This document shows, one piece after another, positions 20,979 through 32,130 of a DNA stretch of 64,000 nucleotides. The DNA is from Macrosoma leucophasiata (lineage: Eukaryota > Arthropoda > Insecta > Lepidoptera > Hedylidae). The position numbers and the translations under genes are program-made. The notes below the pieces were generated by a model that was not told the DNA's origin, ran no database searches, and saw only the letters and a list, made by a program, of their open reading frames with translations. The stretch spans positions 17,410,501 to 17,474,500 of the forward strand of contig JAWQUS010000027.1 in NCBI GenBank assembly GCA_036365455.1, given 5' to 3'. Numbering within the stretch: position 1 is the stretch's first letter; every line of letters begins with the position of its first letter.

Positions 20979-21705
20979 GCTAAGATAAAGACACAGGATG
21001 GTGAAAGTATCAGGCTTCCCTGTAGGCTACAACACCGTAAAATGTTGAAATTATGTTTAACACGTTTCCCTGTTGTTTATATTTATAAGAATATATCTTT
21101 AATACAATACCCTAATACGTTTTAACGTGAAAGCCACAGGCAAATAAAAATCCATGGTTTTTATTTTCCTTAACAATGGGGAATGTGCCCACCATCCCTA
21201 ATATGGCACGATCGTAAACCTCACCTACGCCTGATTGAAGAACGCAAAACAGATTTATATTTCCTTTTACATTCATCCAAATTGAATCTTATTTCTTTAA
21301 TGCCACAGTTTATTTTTGAGTGCAAATTGTGCACTATTCACGTATGTACAATGTTATGTGGGCCACGATGTTTTGCGAACACGTGTATGGCGTCACGAAG
21401 TCGGTTATTTAAATTAAATCTGCATAATTTAGTAAAAGAAAAAAGCTTTCACGTTAACTCGGATTCTAAGGATAGATGTGGATTTAACGGCTCTACATCT
21501 ACGTGGGAGGGGAAACGTCGTTATCCGAAGACAAACATATTGACATACTCTTATAGCACTTTGTATACATAAAACTGTTTAGACATCCCGGATTAAAGGT
21601 CAACACTCGCATGTATGCGTATGCTAAACATATGTATTTTTTTATGAGGGACGGAAACAAGAAAGCCGTTTACGTTAATAGTTAGTGAACACTGTAGGAG
21701 CCTAA
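20979..21705. other. Unassigned stretch with a 129-codon chance frame
   Basis: A plus-strand frame at 21183-21572 (129 codons) is the longest outside the LINE pieces and one family H remnant. It has several Cys residues but no domain, signal peptide or membrane segment I recognise, and no splice or promoter context. I do not call it a gene. Confidence 0.35.
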
Positions 21706-21714
21706 AGTGATGTA

Positions 21715-21813
21715 ATGTATCTTCTCGCCATGCTCCTAGCGGGGTAGGCAGAGAGTGTGGAGCGCCAGATATCCCGGTCCTGACACACCTCCCGTGCCTC
21801 ATCTCATATTATT
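21715..21813 (-). mobile_element. Family F LINE tail, 99 bp, 5'-truncated
   Basis: Carries GGCAGAGAGTGTGGAGCGCC and CGGTCCTGACACACCTCCCG, the 3' end of family F, flanked by an exact 9-bp duplication AGTGATGTA (21706-21714 and 21814-21822). Confidence 0.85.
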
Positions 21814-21822
21814 AGTGATGTA

Positions 21823-23689
21823 CCTTTAGCTTAAATCTAAAGTCACTAGTCTACTTCACGAAAATCTCGGAATCTATCGGTAATCCGGGCGAGCGCAAGA
21901 AGCTTTCAACCTAAGAGACAAATAAATACATGTAGTTTCATTGCTTTATCACTATTTGCACAACAATTTTTACAAAAACTGATTTGGGTGTAACCATATC
22001 ATGACACAAACATCTAACCATCACAAACACAAACATCTAACCATATTATGGTTAGATGTTTGTGTCCTAATTTTTGGTACCAACAAAACACTAGCATTTA
22101 GCAACTAACAAATGAGATGATGTGAATTACATTCTCATTTTCTTGGGTTCTATCACAACTAAATTACCTTCCTAAGATTCCTAACGAACAAGGCTATTCC
22201 CATAAGAGACCTTTCGAAGAGGAAAAGCCGCGTGAAATAATACCTATACGAGGAATACATGTATTATTCACACCTATACAATTTTCTCCAATTGAAAGAA
22301 ACACGCATTGCGGCAAGATAGAATTGCTTTCCGAGTTGGGTGGCCATGTTGGGCGATCCCTAATTAATCGTAGGTGTTGTTGTTAATGTTATCATTTTGG
22401 CTTTCAAACGATAATGAAGTATGAAAAATGTAAAAGGTATCCTTTTGCCTACTCCCAGTGGCGGTCTTAGGGAGAGGTCGTGGGATGATTCTACCAAGTG
22501 TCCGTTTGAGACTAAGGACCCTTTTGTCTAGGACCGAGCCTGCCTACCTACATTCACGCAAACGTACCTCCATCATCCATCTAGTTGTTGAGTCGCAATC
22601 GAACGTAATAGGTGACGAGCCTATTGCAATTCAAGCACATTTCCAGTCTCTGTAGTGTAGATGCCACTGAAAAAACCGGTCACTAAACATTTAGTAGGTA
22701 ATACTCATTAAATTTAATTCACGACTTCAAACTTAGAAATAGTGGGTCCTGGGACGTTTCGCACTGTCTATCTTTCTATACCTTCAGACCTACAGAAATC
22801 GTTTTGATACACTTCTAACTAAATATCTGAGAGGCCAATAAAAAAACGACGAATATAGATGCCGAGATTTTCGCTTAGAAACGTACAAAAAATGCGCGAC
22901 CGAGGGACTACGTCTGCATAAATAGTGATAGTGAAGTAAAATCGAATATAGTCCATTCGGTATTCAGCCAGCAACGAAGGTTGTACCCAAAGAAATCAAC
23001 GCGTTACATCACAAAGCATTCAACCCTCCAGAGGTTTAAGAGGTAGAGGGTTAAATATTAACTACACGTACATAAATAGGATACATTTAAAATACCTTTT
23101 TGTTATCAATAACGATATGAGTACCAAAATACGCTATCGTAAATACGTATATTTCTACGACATCCCATCGGATCTGCGGAGAATCTCGCGGGATAATGGA
23201 ATACCGGGCCACTAAAATCGAGCATCATCTTTAAAAGTGTAAGGGATGGAGAATAAAAATTTAATGATGCAAAAATCTTCGATATTTACAATGTATGGGC
23301 GCGTAATTTCTGTTACTATAGCTTACACTATAAGTATGCATTTTGTCCCGTGTTATGTAGATATATAGGTAAATTCTCTGTAGATATCTATAGGCCACAG
23401 TAATAACTTATTTGTCCACCATCTATGTGAAGATTGTTTTTGTTTATGCATTTTTTCCTATTCGTGACAATAGCGAACACACAAAAGAAAGATTTATGCA
23501 ATTTCGAGCAGTCATCTGGAAGTTATGCTCGTACAAACATTTCGGTGATTCATTCTTATTTATATAGATTAATAATTGTTTTATTTTAGTAATTTATCTG
23601 GAATCTGTTACGTTCGAAATGGGAACTTTAAATATGTATGTTTTCTACCTAGGTTTAAGGTCCCGAGTTGGGGAATAAATTGGTTTTCT
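21823..23689. other. Unassigned stretch containing one hairpin
   Basis: Nothing is recognised except the perfect inverted repeat at 22027-22065. Open frames are 65 codons or fewer, without motifs. Confidence 0.5.
22027..22065. repeat. Perfect 19-bp inverted repeat, 1-nt centre
   Basis: ACACAAACATCTAACCATA pairs with TATGGTTAGATGTTTGTGT around T22046. The phrase ACAAACATCTAACCAT also occurs directly upstream at about 22006-22021, so the locus has one direct and one inverted copy. Confidence 0.9.
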
Positions 23690-23825
23690 TCAAATTGGCA
23701 ATATTCTCAGCGGTAGTTCGTAAACCTGTCCAATTGATATTAATGGGCTTGCCCAATATAATGCAAAATCTTCTAGTTGAAAACAAGAATAATACAAGTG
23801 TAAGTTATGAAGAGCTATTAAAGAT

Positions 23826-23985
23826 AATTGTTTTATATAATTTCGCATTAACACATGCTTGTAAAATTTTTCCTTCCATTTTTCTTTAAATAAAATATAT
23901 TTCACAAGCATGTGTTAATGCGCAGTAATATAAAACAATTATTAAGGGTAAAAGCGACTTCTTTACGATATTCAATAAACTGCAA
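23826..23985 (+). mobile_element. Family C body with inverted end (hairpin)
   Basis: CGCATTAACACATGCTTGT (within 23826-23862) pairs with ACAAGCATGTGTTAATGCG (within 23904-23940): 37-nt arms, three mismatches, 41-nt loop. The right part continues to ATTCAATAAACTG as in the copy at 7664-7920. The tRNA-like head is absent here; a separate head begins at 24095. Confidence 0.75.
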
Positions 23986-24094
23986 AGTTTAATAGATCGG
24001 TTGCCTAACTAGCATAGTATGGCAATAGATGGCGCTGCTGCCACCATAAGGCAATGTAATAAATGTGAAGGAAAGATTTGACAAATCGGTCAGG

Positions 24095-24167
24095 ACTTCG
24101 GTAGCTCAGTTGGAAGAGCGGCTGGACAAGATTCCCAGTGGCCGCGAGTTCGAGTCTCGCCTGAAGT
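24095..24167 (+). repeat. tRNA-derived head, family C, best preserved
   Basis: 73 nt folding as a cloverleaf: acceptor ACTTCGG/CTGAAGT (one G-U), D arm GCTC-AGTTGGAA-GAGC, T arm GCGAG-TTCGAGT-CTCGC. The loop between anticodon-stem halves GCTGG and CCAGT is 9 nt, and the 3' side runs into AAATTTTTCTTTCC rather than a terminator. The A and B boxes look intact, so RNA polymerase III could read it (inference). Not a decoding tRNA. Confidence 0.7.
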
Positions 24168-24199
24168 CAAATTTTTCTTTCCATTTTTCTTTAAATAGT

Positions 24200-25004
24200 T
24201 ATTATAGATGTTTAATTAAGTCAGTAAAAAAAACTTGTGAAATTTTATAAAATTATATTGTAGTTCGCAATTCACTATTTGACCCTATCAGAATATCAGC
24301 GCTGTAGCGCCAGCTACTGCAATCGACTGCGATAGGCGCCACTTTTTCGCATTCATCGTAAATTACACTTTTCTTGTTACGTGCTTTGTGTTTGTAATAT
24401 CCGTATGTGGCGAAAAAAAAATAGTAATAGTAGTTTTGGTAGTTTATCATATATGAAAGTAAGACGTTCTACTAATTGTTCGTATTACTAATCAGTATAT
24501 AAATATAAATATATACGTTCTAATGATTAATTAAGCGTTTCACATAGTTGAGCATCTTGTTACATAGATCTTAATCTTGTTAAATAGATATTGATCTTAA
24601 TATCTATTAACCACGATACATTCTGAGAAAGAGCCTGTGTATATTGTATGTTTGTTGGTGTGTGTATATGTGAGAGTGATTGACAGCGATAGAGTAGGCG
24701 AGAAAGAAAGAGCATCTGCTTCTCAGTGGTATCTATATTAATGTATGGCCAAAAATATGAAGCGGAGACTTAAGTCATCATGTACCATTGAACGAAATTT
24801 CTCCTGAACCGCTCAGTAGATTTCGATGCCTTTATCCAATAATTTTAAAAACCATCTCCCTTACATCTCCCTTATTATTATTTAAATTGAAATTAAAACA
24901 TGCGTTTACCTACTTGCTATATACCTGTATCAATACAATATCGTGTTAAATTTTCGAAACGTTCAATTGAAAACTTTAGGAGATATGCGTTTTAGTCAAA
25001 CTAT
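24200..25004. other. Unassigned stretch
   Basis: AT-rich. A TG-rich run lies at about 24640-24680 and a GA-rich one at about 24700-24712. No gene recognised. Confidence 0.5.
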
Positions 25005-25228
25005 CCAGTTGGTATAGCAGTGTGTGACGACCGTTTGAACCCGCTCACGGGTTCGATACCCGTATCGGGACAACTATTGTACCTATGATGTACAGATATT
25101 TGTTTCGGGTCTGAGTATTTTTGTATGTGTTGTGTGTGAACAGTGAACAGCGGGACCCACCGCACAGGTTTATACCTAGTGTGGGGTTAGTGAGCTTAAG
25201 CGTATTTTATTTTTCGATAAGCGTCATG
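25005..25228 (+). mobile_element. Family D tRNA-derived SINE
   Basis: The head carries CAGTTGGTATAGCAGTGTG (A-box region) and ACGGGTTCGATACCCGTATC (T arm and B box). Next come the family body GATATTTGTTTCGGGTCTGAG and TGTGTGAACAG, and the tail ACAGGTTTATACCTAGTGTGG .. AAGCGTATTTTATTT. Minus-strand copies lie at 35545, 59793 and 62036. Non-coding; moves with LINE help (family knowledge). Confidence 0.85.
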
Positions 25229-25465
25229 TATGTTACAACATTTTAGTGCCCTCGTATTAAGTTTATTTAGGTCTGGACATCGCTTTTCAAAGTATTGGGA
25301 GCGCGATTGGGTACACAGGGAGGAGGGTGTTTATTGTGTACATAAATCTTTAAGAAAAACGTAAATACGTATGTTATTTTTGTGTCTGAGTTTAGATTAG
25401 TCGCAATGGAAACTTACCTAACAACGTTTATTTGCCCTTTTCTAAAGCTTAGTCGATTTATAGCA

Positions 25466-25622
25466 ATCATCATCATCATAATTTCAGCCGTAAGACGTTC
25501 AAGACGTTCAAGACGTTCATTGCTGGAGGATATACCATAATCGCCATGCTTGGCAAGTGGATTGGCGATCACAGTTACATCACATCTTGCGTTATTGTGG
25601 GTCGATACGACCCGACGCCGTA
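25466..25622 (-). mobile_element. Short (CAT)n-tailed family E derivative, internally deleted
   Basis: Flanked by an exact 11-bp duplication GATTTATAGCA (25455-25465 and 25623-25633). The tail is ATCATCATCATCATAATTTC. AGACGTTC occurs three times in tandem at about 25494-25519, a local expansion of the LINE-tail motif. The middle of the family is missing. Confidence 0.85.
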
Positions 25623-26079
25623 GATTTATAGCAGTAATCGTATCCAAATAGAAATGTAAAAATAATCACGTACCTACATAACGTAATCATTTTTTTAAAT
25701 CCAAAATCCTAAAACACACTTTTCAAATGTGATGTCATTAGAAATCAGCACATTATAATGTAACTGAATAATTATGTAATGGAATACATAATTTATTTGA
25801 ATATTTTAATGTAATTATTCATTCATATTTTGATTCTTAATAATAATGCTCACCGAGTGAACTGAATAACCTACTTTTATTATTTTTTGGAGTCCAATGA
25901 ATAAATGAGATCAGCGTTGGATAAAATGTATTAAAAGTAGGCAGTAGAGGTTTTTATTAAATAGCATATACGTATATAGGTACATGACAGTATACCTCCA
26001 CAGTTTTATATAGTTTGAAGAAGATAACGTTCTATGTATAGCTCTTATAAACAGGTTCACAGTCCGAAAAACGTTTGTA

Positions 26080-26369
26080 CTGGTGGTAGAGCTCCAGTGA
26101 CGGAGCTCGCGGGCGTAGGCAGCGCATTACCTAAAATACTTGCCGCTAAATGGTAGTGTTCAGCACTATCGTGTTCCGATCAGGTGGTAATGCACGGCCC
26201 TGTAATTTCCGGCACAGAGGCATAACACCTTAGGCCTCAGGAGTGGTAACGCATCTGCATTTTGACTTCTGGTCTTTGTGTAGGTGTCTATAGGCTGGAG
26301 TCATCGTCATCACTTAACATCAATGTGAACTGCATGCTTGTTTGCCACTTTCATTACATAAAAAAAAAC
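26080..26369 (+). mobile_element. Family A retroposon, full length
   Basis: Starts CTGGTGGTAGAGCTCCAGTG and ends TTTGCCACTTTCATTACATAAAAAAAA. A 6-bp expansion (ATCGTC) sits in the GGAGTCATCGTCATCACTT segment. No reading frame. Confidence 0.88.
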
Positions 26370-27687
26370 AATTGTTTTAAAATTTAAACAGACCATGTAT
26401 GGGCTGTGGGATCGTAAAAAGGTTAACTATTTTTTAGTTCTTAAAATTATGAATGTTACGTATAAACGTATTTCCTAAACAAATTATGTAAGAATTTAGT
26501 AACACATAGGATACTATCTAGTAATATCTAGGCACCCTGTACCCTCGCGTCTGTCAGTAGAAATTTACACGAAATTCGTTTAAAATCGCAACCCAAAAGT
26601 TTTAAAAACACCGTTAAAAATATGTTAAATCTGTACCGCACGATGAATGATGAGTTTTTTAATAATTTTGCTATCCGACTAAAATATTCAAATACTTGGT
26701 AAAAAATGTTAAATTATGAATGAATAGGAATCTTTTTTGCGAAGTAAGTGAGCCGAAATACCGACGAGGAATTGTTACTGAGTTTTTAAAGCCTAGCCCG
26801 CACTGCAACAAAATTCCGACCGATTTCTTTTTAGCAATTCTGTATTTAATTCAGAGATCGATGATGTTTTTAAACTCACGCTGTAGTAATACCTATGTGG
26901 TTCCATACAAACGCATCGGTTTTGCGGAATGCAAGACCCAGCGACGATGGAAATCGATGGGAAGACCCGACTCAAAGCAAATATCGTAAGTAAACCGCAG
27001 AATAAAATAAAAACCGGCCAACCAGGAAGAGGAGAGGAGACTTATTTTATTTGAAATTTGGCACTTTAAAGATTAATATTTCATAAGCGGATTCTTTAAT
27101 TCAAAATTACCTATCATATACGTTATATATACGTATATATAACGTATCATACGATACCTTACTCTATGGGGGCGGTTTTTTCGTGTTTGTCTTTTGATAA
27201 ATAAATGTCTTTAAACCTAAAAATCGCGCGGTCGATTTTTACAGTGTAGCCTCAGCCTACAAGGGTAAGTTCGGGAGTCCGTTGTAAACTAATTAGGAAT
27301 CACCACGATGCCGGATGACTGCTGAATTCCAGGTGTAAATACGAGTGTGGGTTTGTAACCGACGTTGTTTTCGATAATTCAAAGGTTGGGACGTTGAATT
27401 CCAAAGAGGTAGGTATGGCATAACAGTAACGCAGAAAAAAATGATGCCTGTTTCGGAAGGATAAAATTATGCCTAAGGGGGGATATAGGGTAGGTAGATG
27501 TAGGTATGCAAATGTTTGCAATCATCGAAACATGATTTACTATGTTCTAATGTTTTTGAAACTGATGTCAAATGAGGGATTCTGTAGTATCGCATGAGAA
27601 AGAACTTAAAATTGACGAAATTTTGTGAACAAAAAAGTTAACAAGGCACTTTTTTTTAGAAATTTCGCTACTAGAATGCTATCATCA
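26370..27687. other. Unassigned stretch with a 30-bp palindrome
   Basis: The only structure noted is the perfect palindrome at 27118-27147. Open frames are under 90 codons, with no recognisable domains. Confidence 0.5.
27118..27147. repeat. Perfect 30-bp AT-rich palindrome
   Basis: ATACGTTATATATAC followed directly by its reverse complement, with no spacer. It could extrude as a cruciform; a biological role is not indicated. Confidence 0.9.
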
Positions 27688-27690
27688 TTA

Positions 27691-27865
27691 GGCTCTTTTC
27701 ATTCTGCAGCCTGTAGCCGGTCGCGTGTGGCGAGACCGGCGATACGCAGTACAAAAACGCTACCGGCACGCACGCAGCACAATGATAGCCACTATGGAGC
27801 TTCATACAAATCGCACCTGACGCGCGCGTACGCGACCGGCGACACGCTGCAGAATGAAAGGAGCC
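27691..27865. mobile_element. GC-rich MITE with TTA duplication (PIF/Harbinger-like)
   Basis: 175 bp with ends GGCTCTTTTCATTCTGCAGC and GCTGCAGAATGAAAGGAGCC, inverted copies with one mismatch, flanked by TTA at 27688-27690 and 27866-27868. The interior holds CCGGTCGCGTGTGGCG / GCGTACGCGACCGGCG, also inverted. A chance plus frame crosses it. TWA duplication fits PIF/Harbinger. Confidence 0.85.
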
Positions 27866-27868
27866 TTA

Positions 27869-28678
27869 ATAAACATAACTTGTCGTTTTGTGGGTATGTG
27901 ACTTATAGGTAGGTATATAAATAAAAACTTTTCATAAAATAAAATTTTTCACATCTATAAACTCGACAACTCCATAAATTCACTCCAGTGTTGCTCTAAT
28001 ATGCCGATTCTATAGATCAAACATGAAAGTGAAAAGGTCGAAATTCACTGTAGATAATGCCGAACCGTCGCTAATGATTGCGATATAAATTCATCCAATT
28101 ATAACAATTTATCGACGGGAAATAAATTAAGGCGGTTTTAATAAGACGAAGAGAAATAAATCACAAAAAGCTTAAGGAATTTTTTACTTCTTTTCGTTAT
28201 TAAACAAGTTGTGGTAATATTTTCTGTAATAATTAATGTTCTTTGTAAAGGGAGGATCTTTTGTTATAATGAAATACGACATTTATGTAACTAAAATAAA
28301 TAGAAAGTTTGTATTTAAAAATTGTGCAGGTTGGCTTGAACTGTCCATAAAAAATTAGGTTGTCTCGTACAGCGATAAATTACGTTAAATACTTATTCTG
28401 AAGTGAAATATTAAAACTTAGTTGTATGAGATTATTTTCAAGACTTCATGAGTGGACTACCCCGATGGGGGAGACAGCGCATGCTCTTATGCTAACATTT
28501 ACTACGACTGTCATGTTTTTTACGTAATTTTTACCAAGAAATAAGTACCTATACCTCTATGTTCTTTTGTCTGGCAATTCTCTACAGTTGTATAGACAAT
28601 TGTTGAAAATTGTTTAGACAAACAGACACACAGATAACTCTGTAAAGGTTTCTTTATTTCATATGCGATATGTTACGT
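27869..28678. other. Unassigned stretch
   Basis: AT-rich, no gene or repeat family recognised. Confidence 0.5.
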
Positions 28679-29034
28679 TGAATAAAAACCCAAATACGAA
28701 TGTAAAAGTCGACTGAATCATGGACAAACTGAAGTCGGCATTCTAAGGCCTCCGTGAATAAATAAAATATTGAATGGCATGCCTGCAGCGCTTCAAAGTA
28801 AATTGAGAGAGGTTTTTTTAATAAATCTAATAGCCGGAGTGGTGTTCCGCGTCGGCTGCGCTCAATCCCGCGGGTGCTGAGCACTCAGCGCTCGGCCCGT
28901 GATCCGATCAACGGGGTGCCGATTAAACCGGGCGAGTGCCAACTCGTGTTGCCTTGCATACCTTACCTACCTTTGTTTTTATCTTGGAATAGGACTAACA
29001 CGGACACTTGAAAACTTAATCTTATGAACTGTAA
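28679..29034. repeat. Local duplication, unit 1
   Basis: Runs from GAATAAAAACCCAAATACG to ATCTTATGAACTGTAATG and matches 29272-29638 in the same orientation, with small indels. The inner part is unusually GC-rich (GCGTCGGCTGCGCTCAATCC, CCGTGATCCGATCAACGGGG). Long open frames fall on different strands in the two copies, which argues against coding. Confidence 0.85.
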
Positions 29035-29271
29035 TGTGTTTTAACATTTATCGAAATATTTTATGTGTATAAAAGAGGACTTTTAATTTAAAACAGACGT
29101 AGGTTTTCTTTTTCCTGGTTTTAGTGAGTTAACGACGAATTTCAGGACGTAGAACCGTAACATATTATGTTATTTACTAAATTCTAATTTGCACCCGTTG
29201 GGTCAGCGCTAGTATTCACAAAGCCAAAAATATATTATAATGAATCTCTGAATGCCCTATAGGTATAGAGT

Positions 29272-29638
29272 GAATAAAAACTCAAATACCAATGTAAAAG
29301 TCGACTGAATCAAACATGTACAGACACTGAACTCGGCTTTTGAAGCTCAGGCAACGACATCCGTGAATAAATAAAATATTGAATGGTGTGCTTGCAGGCA
29401 GCGCTCCAAAGTAAATTGAGAGATTTTTTAATAAATCTAATAGTTGGAGTGGTGTTACGCGTCGGCTGCGTTCAATCCCGCGGTAGCTGCACTCAGTGCT
29501 CGGTCCGTGATCCGATCAACGGGGGTGCCGATCAAACCGCGCGAGTGGCAACTCGTGTTACCTACCTATCTAGCTTTATCTTTGTCTTGGTGCAGAGCTA
29601 ACACGGACTCTTGAAAACGAAATCTTATGAACTGTGAT
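29272..29638. repeat. Local duplication, unit 2
   Basis: Second copy of 28679-29034, 593 bp downstream. It contains extra bases such as GGCAACGACATCCG and CAGGCAG that the first copy lacks. It is cut off on the right by LINE-derived sequence of family F. Confidence 0.85.
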
Positions 29639-29732
29639 GCGTAGAAGAAACACGGGAGGTGTGTAAGGACTGGGCTATCTGGCGCTCCACATTCTCTGCA
29701 CCAAGTCCTAAGTCCTTTACGGGTAAAGGACT
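29639..29732 (+). repeat. Family F LINE tail fragment with a small hairpin
   Basis: AACACGGGAGGTGTGTAAGG and TGGCGCTCCACATTCTCTGC match the family F 3' end. After it, AAGTCCTTTAC / GTAAAGGACTT forms an 11-bp inverted repeat absent from other copies. Confidence 0.65.
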
Positions 29733-30028
29733 TGGCGTAAATAGATAATAATGGCAACCCATTATACGTCCCACTGCTGGGCACGAGTTTCTCCCCTTTT
29801 TAGTGGTGGAGATATGGGTTAGTGGCCAACCCGCTGTCGGATGTTTTCGAACCCCCCATAATGCCTCCGACAAGGTTTAACGACTGCTATCTATCGATAG
29901 CAACCGGGACCGACGGCTTAACGTGCCCTCCGAAGCACGGAAACGCGGTTGACACTAGCGGTCGGGTGATAACCAGTAGCATGATCTGCACCAGCCATTC
30001 GCGTTTACTGGTTATTGAGCTCTAATGA
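29733..30028. mobile_element. Unclassified retroposon tail
   Basis: Contains CGTCCCACTGCTGGGCACG, GACCGACGGCTTAACGTGCC and CTCCGAAGCACGGAAACGC, phrases I know from abundant lepidopteran LINE/SINE copies. Only one copy is in this window. Class and strand not determined. Confidence 0.55.
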
Positions 30029-31377
30029 TGAATTTGTGGCTAGGCATTATCTAATTTACCTACTGCTAAATAAGTACCATTTAGTTCAGCGCTAACTTGA
30101 ACATAGAGAAAATCAAGTGTTTAGGAGTGGGAGTGAATCTGCATATTTAGTTAAAATGTAGATGTCATGAAATTAACTGTACGCTTGTGGCTAACATTTC
30201 TTAACACTAAAATAATCTTCAAGCGATATACAGCAAGCAACTTATCAGAAGATGCATATATGCAGCTATGAAAATTGAAGTGGAAACGATCTGTTTATTC
30301 AGTTTATTCATTTATTTCATATAATTAGGCTCCTGGAGAGCACGTTTACATCGTCATTTTTTTTTAAACTAACCTAACTACCCAGTGTTTCTGACATTTT
30401 ATTTGTTAAAGTGAAACACCATTTTCAATGTAAATTAATATACAGTAGCGATCCAAACCAATATGCTTGGCCATGCCAATGAATATTGTGGCGTGGCCAA
30501 AACTAATTTAATTGTAATTAATTAACATGACAACAGTGCCTGCAGAACTCAATTTCGGCTATCGGCTTTTGATATGTATTAGCGATAGATAAACCATGTA
30601 ATTGTGAAAGCATAATAGGTATATACTTTTTAAAAAAAATGATATGCACAATCACAAACGACGACATAATATTTATGTGTGCGGTCCCACAGGATATACA
30701 TTTTAAATCCCCAAAATGTAAGTGAATATTTCGTTCTTAACTTTATCTAGAACAGATTTTGCATGGGTTTGCGCAAATTTTGAAATTCCAGACAATTATA
30801 TCTTCATTGAATTTTTAAAGAAACTAAATTCTCGTCTTGTAACATATCATTATTTTGGGCCATTTGGTCGTATGTTGCTTTTCCAGTACAGTGAAAATCT
30901 TTTGTTGTACTTAGGTATATGGCAAAATGCGATGACATAATTAGTTTCAGATAATTTTGAACTTATGTCCAAAGTGGCATTTTCTCAAGTAGTCATGAAA
31001 GGCTATGTCTCTTCCTCACTTCTGTTTAAACCTATTGGCTATACAGCATTACGTGTTCGATGCCGGGAGTTGTGTGAAAAAATTGGAGTTGAGAACAGGG
31101 TGTGCGCCAATCGCACTGACACTATCCGCAGCCTTTGTTTGGCAAAACTTAAATTTTCCTCGAAGGTCCTTTTAGAGGTTACGCGAGAGATAACCAAGAA
31201 ATTTGTGCAACTTCTTCGGGCAAACTTTTAAGAGTCCGAACCGACGTCCCTTATTAAGTAAGTGTTTATTGCGCGGCCATTGTGGAATTTGCGGAAAAAG
31301 CTTTTATTGCTTATATAAACACTCAGTTCGTAAATAAGTATGTATGTGTACCAAACCATTTGTAGAGCTCTATTTGC
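30029..31377. other. Unassigned stretch
   Basis: Open frames at 30722-30940 and 30965-31231 (plus, under 90 codons) show no domain I recognise. No repeat family seen. Confidence 0.45.
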
Positions 31378-31611
31378 TTTTTTTTTTTATATAATCGAAG
31401 TGGCAAACAAGCATGCAGTTCACATTGATGTTAAGTGATGACTGCAGCCTATAGACACCCACACAAGACCAAGGACAAAATGCAGATGCGTTACCAATTC
31501 TGAGGCCTAAGGTGTTATGCCTCTGTGCCGGAAATTACAGGGCCTTACATTACCACCTGACCGGAACACGATAGTGCTGAACACTACCATTTAGCGGCAA
31601 GTATATTAGAT
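31378..31611 (-). mobile_element. Family A retroposon, 5'-truncated
   Basis: Minus strand from about AATATACTTGCCGCTAAATGG to TTTGCCACTTCGATTATATAAAAAAA. The first 70 bp or so of the family are missing. Confidence 0.85.
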
Positions 31612-31785
31612 TGCTATTAGCTTGCTTTAGATGCTATTAGCTTATCTATTCATTGCTAAATTGGGATGTCTTGTGCAAATGAATGTATTGTATGGTGACA
31701 GAAAAACATTCTTAAGCATCCTATATCCTCAGAAGTGCCTTCGAATCTACATAGGAATTCGAGATCTCTATCTTATATTTAGACA

Positions 31786-32130
31786 CTAGCTGCCCCGACG
31801 AACTTCGTATCACCTTAGGCGTATAAAAAATAAGTGTTGGCCGATTCTCAGACCTACCATGACAATCGGTCTAGACGTTTCGGAGGAGCATGGTAACTAA
31901 CATTGTAACACGATAATTTTATATAACTACTAGCGGCCCGCCCCGGCTTCGCCCGCGCTGCTCTGCTCCTATGAGTCATAGCGTAATGTAAGCTATCCTA
32001 TCTCTCAAGTTGGATCGAACTGCACATGGTGTGCGAATTTTATTATAATCGGTTAAGTGGTATAGGAGTCCATTGAGGACAAACATTGTGACACGAGATT
32101 TATATATATTAAGATATAGAGATAGAGCAG
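31786..32130 (+). mobile_element. Two adjacent family J repeats
   Basis: The first (about 31786-31930) starts ACTAGCTGCCCCGACGAAC and contains TTGGCCGATTCTCAGACC and CGTTTCGGAGGAGCATGG. The second starts at 31930 with ACTAGCGGCCCGCCCCGGCT. Both end near a GTAACACG / GTGACACG..ATTTATAT motif. They are arranged head to tail. Confidence 0.65.

Noticed and set aside
21183..21572. 129-codon plus-strand open frame
   Set aside because: Among the longest frames outside the LINE pieces, but no domain, no biased codon pattern I can judge, no promoter or splice context; a frame this long is not unexpected in 64 kb on six frames.
24095..24167. Functional tRNA gene
   Set aside because: The anticodon loop is 9 nt and the sequence runs into the repeat family's tail; sister copies are dispersed.
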